Assembly (NCBI GenBank): GCA_903813345.2
Contig: CAIIXF020000006.1
Location: 39,089,936-39,153,935 of the forward strand
Length of the DNA stretch: 64,000 bases
Direction: 5' to 3'
Source of the DNA: Owenia fusiformis
Lineage: Eukaryota; Annelida; Polychaeta; Sabellida; Oweniidae
How positions within the stretch are numbered: position 1 is the first letter of the stretch; each line of letters starts with the position of its first letter. Below the pieces are notes generated by a model, which was not told the DNA's origin, searched no databases, and saw only the letters and a program-made list of their open reading frames with translations. Positions 25,813-38,700 of the stretch are shown here, in pieces. The position numbers and the translations under genes are program-made.

Positions 25813-26397
25813 AAAAGGGACATTTTTTCATTTCTATTTTTGAAAATCATAATTAACTTTTAAAAACTCACAAAATACTTATTGAAAATTTAAAAACTTT
25901 AATAAAAATAAAAATAGTTTTTTAAAATCATAATTAACTTATAAAAACTCACATAATACTTATTGAAAATTTAAAAACTTAAATAAAAATGTAAATAGTT
26001 TTTTAAAATCATAAATAACTTTTGAAAACTCGCAAAACACTTATTTAAAATTCAAAAACTTTAATAAAAATTGAAGTAACTTTTGTAATTTGAAAATTTA
26101 ATTTTTTAATTTCAAAATATATATAAAAAAATTAAATAAATTGATTTAAAAATCAATTTAAAGATTTAAAAACACTTTTAGAAAATCCTTAAAACTTTAG
26201 ACTCTATTTTAGGATTTCAAAAATCAAATATGTAAATGTAAAATGATTTATAGAAATTATAATAATTTTTTAGAAATATTTTTGCAATTTTTTTTTGCAA
26301 AACTGATTTTGGAAATTCATAAGTCAGTTCAGATTTTTAGATAAGTCTGAAATTTTTTAAAAGTCTTCTGTAAAGGAAAACTTTATGTGGCGTGTCA
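25813..26397 (+). repeat. Left TIR of the giant element
   Basis: AT-rich, made of degenerate units such as AAAACTCACAAAATACTTATT (three tandem copies at about 80-100 bp spacing, 25860-26080). It ends with the non-simple block AAAAGTCTTCTGTAAAGGA and GCGTGTCA that matches the right TIR inverted. Confidence 0.65.
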
Positions 26398-26446
26398 CGG
26401 TTGAAATTAACGGAAGTGAAGGAAGCGGGAATTGTCAAGCAGAAAA
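26398..26446 (+). promoter_or_regulatory. Candidate noncoding first exon and promoter edge of the HECT gene
   Basis: Directly inside the left TIR, 49 bp without an ATG end at AAGCAGAAAA followed by a strong GTGAGT donor. The first coding exon of the HECT gene (29774) starts behind an acceptor, so a 5' UTR exon must lie upstream, and this is the best candidate. If so, the TIR supplies the promoter, as it would for the integrase at the other end. Confidence 0.4.
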
Positions 26447-27029
26447 GTGAGTATATGTAGGCCTAGTTGTCTATACTAGTGGACTATCTTTTATATATTT
26501 TACCTTTGTAAGGCAATCTGTTTGTTCAAAATAACGTAGATGTTGCACTTTACAGATAAACCATTCAAAAGCCAGACATGACGTGAACCACGTGTGCATC
26601 ACCCCCCCTCAGACCGGCCTGGACAAAAATTCATTCAAAATCATGCAGTTTTTCAACAATTTAGAACTCAGTTCAAGTGATTTTTGGCCAAAGTTGATCA
26701 CCCTGATTTTTTTTAATGGGATGGTTAGCTAGAGCAGGGGTTTCACTGACTGAATACTAGACACAGGGCCAGGGCTCCTAGCCTGGGGTGTTCACTGTAT
26801 ATAAACCTTGACGGGGGGGATCCTCGGCTCATGTGGGGTCCCTATTTTGACATTTGGTATGGCAATGGACCCAATTTTTAGGATCTGGAATGAGAATGCC
26901 CCCTAAATTATGATTTGAGGTATGGCAATGGTCAGATTTTTCCACTCCTGGTATGAGAATGGTCATGGAAAATACATTGCCTCTCACTTGTGTATGGCAT
27001 TGGTCTAGTAGTTACACATATCCTTAATT

Positions 27030-27765
27030 ATCCCAACGAACGAAGTTCTGTAGGGATATAGTGAAGCCCTCCGTCTGTCAGTCCGTCCGTCCGTCCGTCC
27101 GGAAGATAACTCAAATACCAGTTGACGGATTTTCTTCATATTTGGTGGAACGATGTATATTGGTGAATAGTTTTACCCAAAAAAAAATTTTCCATGATGG
27201 CCGCCGCTTTAAAAATGACTAGACTTTTTCGTAAAAATCATGAATTTTTCATTCGAAACCAAAGTAATAAATATTTTTGTTTGAAATTTTGGTAGTATAT
27301 TCACAACATCTATTTATTTCACATATATTCCTTGTTTTTCATGCTGACCCCCTGGGGCCGTGTATGGGGGGTCAGGAAAACAGAAATATTCGTTAATTTT
27401 GAGGTATTTCTGAAGTATAGCTTTATTATACTCAAATGAAAGGCAATTTAGAGTTGATTGTATCTTTTTTCAGATTCAGACCTCGTGAAATTCAAAATGG
27501 CCGCCTAATGTTGGATTTCGCAATAATTTTGCGATCCCTTCAAAGTATGCCTATATTATACTCAAATTGAAGGAATTTTAGAGTAGATCACAATTATGGT
27601 ATTATTTTTCAGATTTGTACCTCAGAAAATTCAAAATGGCTGCCTTTCAGGAATTCGCAATCATAAAATCTAAATTTTTCAATTCTATGACTGATTGGAA
27701 TTAATTTGGTAATTGATATATTGTTCGTTGGGATTTGCTACTTCGCGGAGTTGCAGTTTTCTAGT
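27030..27765. mobile_element. GGGATATAG/GTCCGTCCG interspersed element, copy 1
   Basis: It starts TTATCCCAACGAACGAAGTT, has GGGATATAG and a GTCCGTCCGTCC run, then GGAAGATAACTCAAATACC. It ends with GTTCGTTGGGATTTGCTAC and GTTTTCTAGTTTG. Copies occur at 36546-36744 and 41861-42535, with start fragments near 44276 and 45124. The inside holds several CAAAATGGCCGCC-like motifs. Noncoding. Confidence 0.7.
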
Positions 27766-28223
27766 TTGAGGTTGTTTTGGATCGTTTTCCTCAAAGATCT
27801 GCCTTCTTCTCGGGGCTTTAGACATTTTAAATGGCCTTAGTCTTACATCTGGACATGTGGTATGGCAATGGTCTTATATTTGGACATTTGGTGTGCTTTG
27901 GGGCATTATTTTTGTCAGTATGGGAACACATTGAAATTTAACAGATTGGTATGGGAACATATTGATCATATTTGAGGGTTCAGCCTAGGAACCCGCTGAA
28001 TTTTGTATACAGTGAACCTCCCGGGCCTAGGGCACTCCCCCCAGTTTTCCGTGAGTTAAAATACTGAATTCTGCAAGTGAAATTAGTGAATTCTGCAAAG
28101 AAAAAAGCCAATTCTGCTGGAATTCTGCGGGGTTCCTCTGAGTTTTTTTTGTGAAAAATAAGACATGGATAATAGGCTAAGAGTTAATGACCCGCTATCA
28201 AACATGTGAGAAATGAAAGTACC

Positions 28224-28232
28224 AGATCTTCG

Positions 28233-28267
<35 letters not shown>

Positions 28268-28274
28268 TCTTCGA
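28224..28274 (+). repeat. Poly(A) tract flanked by a 10-bp duplication
   Basis: AGATCTTCGA stands on both sides (28224-28233 and 28265-28274) of an uninterrupted run of about 33 A. A target duplication around only a poly(A) tail is what extreme 5' truncation of a LINE or SINE insertion would leave. Confidence 0.7.
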
Positions 28275-29773
28275 TCGTTTTCATTGCAAATTCAGTTTAA
28301 AATCAACACGTAATCGCGTGGCGTTATATGTGGCACGATCACAGGAATTGTAAATCTTATCCAAATATGACATTGGGTCTGAAAAAAGAATGTCTGATTG
28401 AATATTTTCCAAAATATTTTGTCTTGCGTTGCCTTTGCCTATAGACACATTTCACCATGCAGCATATCAGTGCACCAGTAGGTGTTACCCCAGGACCGGG
28501 TGAATATCATACTGGTGACCTATACACAACAAATGCGTTATTGTTGATTATTTCATGCACTGCTGTCATGTAAAAATACTCTGTTCGGATTGGCTGGAAT
28601 CTGACACACTTTGCCTAGCTATGTGTGAATTGATGATTAAGTGAGTTGAATGAATTGATATAATTTACCGGTGATTAGGCAAAATTTACATTTGCCATGT
28701 AAAGTATAATTGACTGGCTATGATGACAATGTACCATATATTTTGAAATGACCAATGACATTTATACTTTAATTTATGGTACTAATACATGCTTGGAAGG
28801 ATGTACCATTCTCGGTAGTTTAGAAAATACATCACTAATAAAATGCATTTTGGGGTTCCTGAAGGGTAAATACAACATATACAATTTTAAATTACCAATT
28901 TTTATTCACATTTTCTAAAATACTAGTAAACATGCAGTATAAGCAGCATAGGCCTGGAAGCATGCATAAAAATAGAGTAGAATACACCATGACCATGCAG
29001 TAAAGCTTTGTTACGTAACCAATTATCACACTCAAGTAAGATTGAGTCTGATCGACCCTTTGTTCAACTTTTGTGCATACTGTATACACATTAATTAAAT
29101 TTTACACAGACCATCATTAGCTTTAATTCACAAACAAATACCGTGAATTAATACAAACTCCCTCCATTTTGAATTCTATCTGGACCTGCAGCCATCTTGT
29201 TTTGGCAATACCATGGATGCCAATTACGACCAATTACATTTGAATTTCGAATGATTTAGGGTTTTACTGATACCAGAAGTTAAATCAATCATTTAGATGA
29301 TTGCCGGTAAAATTGTAAATGTGGCTAGAATCTAATAAAGCCGTTTATTTAATTTGGTAAATCCCAATCTGGAAGTTCAGGATTTTCCATGACACAAATA
29401 AGAAACTTTATCTCCAATGACATTTAAACTTTAAATTAGCTCGATTTGTGACAACCACATCTGCTGACATTATTTTATTTTAAGATATTAAACCGTTTGA
29501 ATTAAAACGTCCAGAATAAGTGATTAAATTTGCAAAGTTTTTCACGATTTCAATCGGGGGCCCCCTCAGATTTCGAAACAGGGTTTTCTCGTCTATGGTC
29601 CTAAATAATGCAAAGAAATAGTGAGCATATTCGCATATATGTGGAAATGTGATTAGAAATAGGTAAATTGTGCATGCTGCAATTATCCTACGGGAGCCCC
29701 ATCATGCATTTTATTGGTGATGTATTTTCTAAACTACCACTATTCTCAGATTAATGAAATTTTTGTTTTACAG

Positions 29774-32700
29774 ACATGTTTTGCACTGGCTGTGGGAAAC
29801 CAGCTGTGGGAAACTTTTGCTGTCACTGTGGTGTAAAATGCCAACCAACACCAAATACCAGTCCAGGCACTAGTAGTGGTAGTGTGTCTTCAGGTATTTA
29901 TTATTTATTTGGATATACAGGTACACTGTACACTTTTAACAGTAGCACTTTTATAATTTGTATAGAAGTATTTGTTTATAATCAATGTCAAATGAGTGTA
30001 TTATTTTGCACCATTCACCAGTTTGGAGTAATTGGGGGTTTGGGTACTTTGAACCATCTTTGCTCAAGTACTTTTTAAATGGCTGTGTACTCTGTGTAAT
30101 TATTTACCATAATTAAACTAATGGAGTATTAGTTTCACATTATGCTGCACTGGAATTACCCAGATGCAAGTAGGTAGTAATAACTAGTAACCAGTTTCAC
30201 CACCAGGTGGCTAATTCGGCGTAAATAGCATGGCAGGTATAGCAGAAAGTGCCCTTAAACTTAAATATCCATCTGTTCTGGTCGAATAATTTTCATATAA
30301 CCCTTATGTATCTGATAGTTATACAAATGAAAAAAATGTCAAGTAAAGCAAAATATTATCTGTCCACTATCTGTCCACTAAATGAAAAGACATCATTCAC
30401 TTTTTGTGATTTTATAACATGGGCTCTATGGGGAATCTCCCCGACCTAGAAGTCACATTTTCAAAGAAAATTAAATTTTGAAAGTTGATTAACTGTTTTT
30501 GTTACCACATGTAGATTTCAATATGGTATCACATCGACTGAATTTTGAATATTTAATGATGTAAATCAAGATTATTTCTACTTGCATGTAGGCTAATAGG
30601 TTACATGCTTCCGAAAGTGGACTAGTCATATTAACAAATACTGAATTACATGACTATTACATATTTTGCACCAGTATGGAGTATTTAGGATTTTGAGTAT
30701 GTACTTTAAATCTGTGTGTTTGAGATGTTTAAAATATATCACATTACACCTACTGATCAACATGTAAAGTGGTGTTACATATATGTAATATTACCTGTAC
30801 CATCTATGTTGTCTCCTTGTAGTAGAACTGGGACAAGGTAAATTCCTTTGTCTGTGTTTTGAATTCTTCTATCTTTGTTTGGACTTTTGTAATGCTTTTT
30901 AACTTATCCTAACTAACTTATGACCTATATTTAAATGTGCACATTGACTGAATCTATATCATATCCTTTGAAAAGAACTAAATTCTATCTGAGTTATAAT
31001 TTCATAAAATACCATAGCATCAATTCATAACTTTGATGTTCATTCTATAAAAACTTGGGCTCAACTGCCAGCTATTTGGCTTCTGTAGCATAGTTAGCCC
31101 TTTTTAAAAACGTGTATCCTTGAAATAACATAGCAATCAAGCAATTCCGCCCTTGCAATAGATTTTCTTACTTATTTATATTACATGTTAAATTCAAGAA
31201 ATGTGCTCCAGCTATCTATTTATCAACATGCTGCAACAGCTGCTCTGAAATTGGGTTACATGCTTCCAAAAGTGAACTGGTCATGTAAATTAATGTTAAA
31301 TATTTGAATTATTTTGCACCAGTATGGAGTATTTAGGGTTCTGAGTATGTTTGAGATGTTTAAGAGATATAATCAGATCTAGTGTTACATATTGAAAGGG
31401 AAACTGATCATGTAAATTGATGTGAAATATTTTGCACCAGTTCGGAACTTGAGGGTTGTGAGTACTTCAATTCACCATCACTTAGATACTCTGTACATTG
31501 CCACACGCTCCAGATATGATAGATATCTGTTACCATCATAAGACTAATGATCATTGGTAACACATTAAACTGCTCTGAAATTAGATTACATGCTTCCAAA
31601 AGTGAACTGATCATGTAAACAAATGTTAAAATATGTGATCTATTTTGCACCAGTATGGAGTATTTAGGTTTCTGAGTGTTTACTTTAAATCATTTCATTT
31701 GAGATCTTTAAAATATATTACTGCTGTAATCAGGTAATAACTTGAACTGATTGTGCTATTACCAACATGTATATGTTTACAATATTACATCAATACTAGT
31801 TGATTTTCTAGCGAATATACCAATGGCTAATCTGATACAATCCTTCAACCCTATGATTTAAAAATTGTTATGCATACCAAAGTGAACTGATCATGTATGT
31901 TTTAAATACAAGAAGTATTTTGCACCAGTTTGGAGTATTCAAGGTTGCGAGTACTTTAAATTGCTTAAGAGGTCAGGTCAATGTTTCAGTGTGCGTCAAA
32001 AAACGTAATTAATTATGTAAGGGGGGAGGGTGTAAATCCCTGTTATGACACCACCAAAAAGTGTTGACATATTGTTATGGTCTCCGTTTTTTTGTGATGG
32101 CGGTTGGTGGTTGGAGTCTGTAACAGATTCTTACAACTTCCAATAACTTAACAAATACTGTTTAGACTGACTTAAATTGTTTTCTAAATCATATACAAGT
32201 TCTCAGAAGTTCAAATCTGACTTTAGATTTGAGATTTGACCTTCAATAAAGTTCTTAATGTCAAAAAGGTCTTTTTTTAACTTGCTTCAAAATTTCAAAG
32301 TCATCTACAAGACCTCAGAAGCTCAAATCTGACTTAAGATTTCAGATTTGACCTTCAATGACCTTCCCAAGGTCAAAACGGTCTTTTTTCAACTTGCTTT
32401 AAATTAACCAATTTTTTAGGTGGTGACATTTTGCCATGTTAATGCCTTGTTTAATTAGGTGACAGACATTGATTTCAGAGTTTCATCTTCTGCAATGGTA
32501 TGATCATTTAATATACAACAGATATGATAGAGAATTTGATATGTGTTTATAGCAGAAGCAGATATTGTGTGCTGGGGTTGTACTTGTACACTGCATGCAA
32601 ATCAACATTTTGATTCTTTAACACTGTACACGAAACAACATTTTGACTTTTGTGAGAAGGGGGAGGGGGGTTAAAACCTTGCTAAATCAATTACGTTTTT

Positions 32701-35700
32701 TGACGAACAGTGAAATATTGACCTAACCCAACAACACTATTTACATGGCCAAGTGCTCCTGCTATTTACTTAATATCAATCAAATAAAGAGAATAAGTAA
32801 AACATTATGCTGCACTTGAATTAGGTTACAAGCATCCAAAAGTGAACTGGTCATGAACATTAATGTTTTATACTTGAATTATTTTGCACCAATAAGTTTG
32901 GAGTATTTAGGGTTCTGAGGGTCAGTACTTTAAATCACCATTACTTGTGAAAGTGAACTGATCATGTAAATTAATGTTTAATTCATGGGTCATTGTCCCC
33001 TAACCGTCCCCATAGTATTCATAACTAGTAAAGAATAAATGACCTTTAATAAAGCTAAAATAAGTTATTCTTTGTGGTAAAAGTATGTATCCTACTTTCC
33101 AGATGATAGGCGACAAAAGTTGCTGAAGATGATGATGAGCAGCACACAATCCAAAACTGAAAAAATGGGAAGACCGTTGAAAAGTTCGAGAGTGGTACAG
33201 TTTGGTCTTTATGTAGCCTCCGCATCAGAAAAGTCAAAGCTTACATTAGTGAAGTCTCCATTAGGAGATAAAAACTTTATTCAGCTAACTTGTGGAACAC
33301 AAGACTCTTACCATGATATTCTTCAACAGGTGAAAGCTGCATTATTTCCCAAGGGTCTAAATATAATGATTGGAAATGTAAACTGTTATAATCTAACACT
33401 GACAGACATTACTGGGCGAAGTGTAGAGGATGCAGTGGATGGTGTTTTTTCATTACGAAAATATCTGGATGCTAAATTAATACCAGGACAGATAAGACTT
33501 TTTTGCAAGTGTATTCCAGTGAATGATGAAGAAAGTGACAGTGACAGCAATAGTGATATTGAAGTGATGAAGACTCGCTACCCATTCAGGTAATTAATAT
33601 TCTATAAATAACAACATACAAGGTGATCCAGAAGTAATGTCACTACTAGACCAATCTTCTTGAAACTTGGCACAGATGTTCCCCAAACATTATTTAGTTA
33701 ATACCTCAAGATTAAAGCTTCTACTATTTGATTGGTTCTGGACTTGATAATTCAATATAATTATCTATTTATTTCATTTTACCATGGGAATCTAATGTCA
33801 GTGATTCAATGTAGGATCATATATAATCTCAGACAATATTTAGTCAATTATTTTATTTTCTGAGAAAGCACCACAGTAGCAATTACATGACTGGGATAGA
33901 TGATTCTTACAGCCTTCACTGGGAAAATGCCCTAGGACATAAGGCCATCCTCATAACCAAAAGCTCAGTGGAATCAGTTTTCAAACTTCTGATGAAGGAA
34001 ATATGTCATGGGAGCAATCCAAGAAATGAGGAATGAGGCATTTTAAACGTGGAATGCTTCACTCCATATCCTTCAGAATTTAAAGAGTACCACCTCCCTG
34101 ATCAAAACTACTTGGATAAAATTAATGCCAATGCAGATTCCCTCTAAAATAGTCATTTTTTCCATGGGGAATTCAGATGAGACTCTTCATTAATATTAAG
34201 TCTCAAAAGAGACATAACAGAGTGATTTGCAGGGGTGGATCTTGAATTTGACAATTTTAGTGCTAAATTAGATTTTCCCAATTTTTGAAAATTAAATTGA
34301 GGTGCAAAGAAGACACTTAGAATGGTATAAAACAAAGAATAGTACCCTAACATCAAAGAATATGAGAATTGGTATAAAAATGACACCTCTTTAAATTTTC
34401 ATTTTAGCTCAGCAATGACTGATGAAGAGGATCTCAATGGTTCGAGTGCAGACATTACGACATCGTAAGTACATACATGCACTATATGCGCATGCAGTAT
34501 CAAAAGTAATAATCCATACTTAGAACTCCATATGTCTAAATGCTCTAACTGCCTGAATACATATTTGCCTTTTTCTTTTATTGTTATACCAATTTTTCAG
34601 ACATTTACAGAAAAGAATGTTTTTAGTCACCGCCAAAAAGACTTGAACACATAATATTGTGAGCAACAAGGTGGTGACATTTTGTCATGTTAATGCCTTG
34701 TTAGAACTTGATGGTGCAATTTTGAGAGAATATTGTGAAAAGTTTCAGTTAATTTTGGTGTTTTCAGTTCAGGTGTATATTGTGTTACAGGCTGAGCCAC
34801 TTTATTATTATGGGATGGAGTAAGATCAACTAGAAAAATCTGTAATCCAATGCAAATTTCCACATTTAGCCAGTCATCTTACAGTTTACAAAGCATGCCC
34901 AAAAGTAATCAGGTCTAGAATAATAAACCCAGAACCATTGGTAAAAAGTATTAATTAATTTTAGTTTACCTGTAGATATGTTAACAAAACGTGGCAGAAA
35001 ATATTTAAGCATTTGTTTGAATTTTCAGGAAAGGGGATACCATCAGAAAGACAGTTGAAGCTGCCAGTGAAATACAGTAAGTTCATTAGAAAGCATTGTT
35101 ATCTAACAGAAATAGTTAGGAGCAAAGATTTGAATAAGATTTTAAAAGTAATCGGTCCATTCAATCGTACAGTATTTGATCCATCCAATTTTTGTCCATT
35201 TATCCCAGAAGCACTCATTGGCATAGATTGCACCCTCAAAACCAGGTTTGCTGCTCTCCAAATTTACCTTTGCAAAAAACCATGTCATCTTTATATGAAA
35301 ACAGGGTCCAATCTTGAATTCTGGGATTTTTCGACTTCTCCCCTGCGTGCAGAGTCTTGTTATAAATTCCAAAGACAAAGCTCTCTTTTAAGAGGCGAAG
35401 TCGAACAAATGCAAAGGGGACTCCTCTTCCATTATCTAATGTAGAAATAGAGACAGAATGAGTATAAGGGGTCTTCTAACTCTGCCTATTTTAGACCACT
35501 CATAATAAGTACTATTTCATATTTGTTTAATGTCTTGGTAGATAACACAAACAATTTTCTGATTAAGCGATTCTTTTATATTTTATGGCCTGGAATAGCC
35601 TCGAACCCTGGTCTGTGATACGAAAATCTAATAAGGGACTAGCAAACCTGGGTTTGACTGTTAACCTCCTGTTCATTGTGGTATGGATTACGAATGCAGT

Positions 35701-38700
35701 TTTGCACAGGTGTCAACAGAAACAAACAGTAAACCTGGTTTCCTGAAGCTGGGTTTACTGGATTTGCCAAGCACATCTTCGACTCTCTCAGTTATCCAGC
35801 CATAATGTGTACATCTCTTGATTAGAAAGATTTTTAAAAAATGAAACAGTTGTAGAAAAGCTGTTATTTAATGAAGCATTTGTTGAATTTTCAGGAATGA
35901 GGATACCATCAGAAAGGCAGTTGAAGGTGCCAGTGATATACAGTAAGTTCATTCAGTGTCATTAGAAAGTATTATTTAGGAGTGAACCTCTCAACAGGAC
36001 CCTCATATGAATCTTCACTTAAAACAAATCCACAAATACATGTATTCTGATGAGTGGCAGTAGGTTTATGATGAGCATTACCTTAGATTAACCCACATAT
36101 ACATACATGTACAGGCCCGTAGCCAGGATTTGCCAAAGGGGGGGGGTTGCTTTTTAAAAATTCAAGGGGGGTTCACTTTTGACAACTTTGGCCCAAAAAT
36201 GCCCAAAATCACTTGAAAAGTGCTCAGAATGGTGAACCAAAAATGTAATTTCAGTATGGATTTAGCAAACCTAGACTTAACCAAAAAAGGTCCCCTTATA
36301 GGCTTGGTACTGAAAACAATTTGAAAGATACAACATTATACAAGCATTTCGAACAACATTGTATTGTAACTGTCTTATATTAGACAGTTAGAGTCTTATA
36401 AGAATACTATACAATACAATCAGTAACATTTATAACTTTTTACCTTGTAGGATGGACTATTGCCTTTCAAAAGAAGAGATGGAGGATTTTATATTCAACA
36501 TGTAAGTAGAGCAGACTTCCTTTAAAGACAGAAATATATTTGGTAATTATCCCACCGAACAAAGTTCGAGGGGATATAGGAAAGCCGTCTGTCCGTCCGT
36601 CCATCTGTTTGTCCAGGAGATAACTCAAATACTGGTTGATGCATGGGGATAAGGGAGCTCTGTTCAAGAGGGCTGCTATTTATCGAGACATGTTTTGTTT
36701 GGTGGGATTTGCTACTCGGTGAAGTTGCTGTTTTCTAGTTTGTATATTTGAGGAAATAAAGCCCCACAGAGCAAGAATGACCATGGATTTTGTGTTTTGT
36801 ATATTTAATATACAGTATGATCACAAAACCATGATTCTCATTTAAACATAAAAAGATGAACATATTGGAGCTTTTCAGAGGCATAGCCAGGATCTTAAAT
36901 TTGACGAGGCAAATTTTATTTGGCGAGGCAAATTTGAGGCACTAGCGAAATAACACTATAAAGATAAAAAGAGTTCATTTTCACAACTTCAATTCAAAAC
37001 AAATGTCTGAATTGATATTTTTCTATTAAATTTTGGCGAGGCAGTTGCCTCACCTGCCTTATGCCTGGCTAGTAGTGGCTATGGCCATGGTTTCACAATG
37101 AGGTTAGTGTTTATCAGGTTGACAGTATAGGGCATAAAAATGGCAGTAGTTCCCATCATTTACATCTATAGGAGTTAAGTGAATGTGCTTTCAGTCAAGG
37201 TGAGATTAAAATCCAATAACCCATATTTAGGCAGCATTTCGAGAAGACCATTATATCACTTTTGGCTGACAAAACAAGCCCATGGGATTGACTATACATT
37301 GATTGGTCAGTCATTCTATCAACATTGTTGATTTTTTAAATAAAATGATTGATGAAAGACATTTTCACTGCCTCTTATAATATCTATAATGGAACTGCCA
37401 TGATAATAGAGATTTCGCAACTCACTTATAACTCACTTATATTATTCCCGTCTAATTATGTCACCACCAAAAAGGGGTGACATATTGTTATGGTCTCCGT
37501 TTTTTTGTGATGGCGGTTGGTGGTTGGAGTCTGTAACAGATTCTTACAACTTCCAATAACTTAACAAATACCGGAGTTTCTCGCGAATAGGCCCACGGGC
37601 GTTTATTTTGCACTGGGCGTTTATTTGAAAGAATTTTTAATAAACGCACATGGGCCTTTATTAAGAGGGAAAAAACATTTTTCCAAGGGGGGTGGGCGTT
37701 TATTTAGAGGGAAAATAGCTCTCCCAAGCCAGTGGGCGTTTATGTCGAGGGATATTATAGATCGCAAATATGACACATGTCCTTCATACTCATGCACTAG
37801 TATCATGAACGCGGGCAAGAACGTTGACCAATATGTAACCTCTTGTCATATTTTTATTAATTATTTGTACTAGAATGACAGTAATCACCTATTACCTTAC
37901 ATATGTACTGTTCGCAATTTCATTCCTTTTCTCGAATAATTCGCCCACTGGGCGTTTATTTGAAATCATTTTTAATAAACGCCCATGGGCCTTTATAAAG
38001 AGGGAAAAAAACTTTTTCATTCACCCCTCTTTCAAATAAACGCCCATGGGCCTATTCGCAAGAAACTCCGGTACTGTTTAGACTGACTTCAATTTTTTCT
38101 GAATCATCTACAAGTTCTCAGAAGTTCATATCTGATTTTAGATTTGACCTTCAATGACCTTCTCTAGGTCAAAAAAGGTCAAAAAGGTCTTTTTTCAACT
38201 TGCTTCAAATTGACTAAATTTTGTTTTCAAAATCAGCATTTGACTAAATTTTGTTTTCAAAATCATCTACAAGATCTCAGAAGCTCAAATCTGATTTAAG
38301 ATTTTAGATCTGACCTTCATTGACCTTCTCAAGGGCAAAAAGGCCTTCCAACTTGTTTTAAATTTACCAAATTTTTTTAGGTGGTCACATTTTGTCATGT
38401 TAATGCCTTGTGTATAACTTATGAAGCGTTTGATTACGTCATCATTTACATGAATTGCGCAGGTCTGTAAGTACATAGTGTGATATTCTTATAAATCGTT
38501 GTCTATGTAAGAATATCACACTTATGGACGTATAGAGCTGCCCAATAAATGATGACATAATAAAACGCATCAAAAGTTATACGTTATTTGGGAATAATAA
38601 ACATGCTATAAGTGAGTTGCAAAATCTCTTTAATAACATTCAATAATGCTTTATTTCAGGAAAAATGAAATAAATCCAGTGATTGTGTTGAAATCGTACC

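Noticed and set aside
35013-35444. 143-aa continuous frame over the HECT exon at 35029
   Set aside because: It reads the duplicated exon in the wrong frame and continues into intron; the 48-nt exon with GTAAGT donor explains the conservation.
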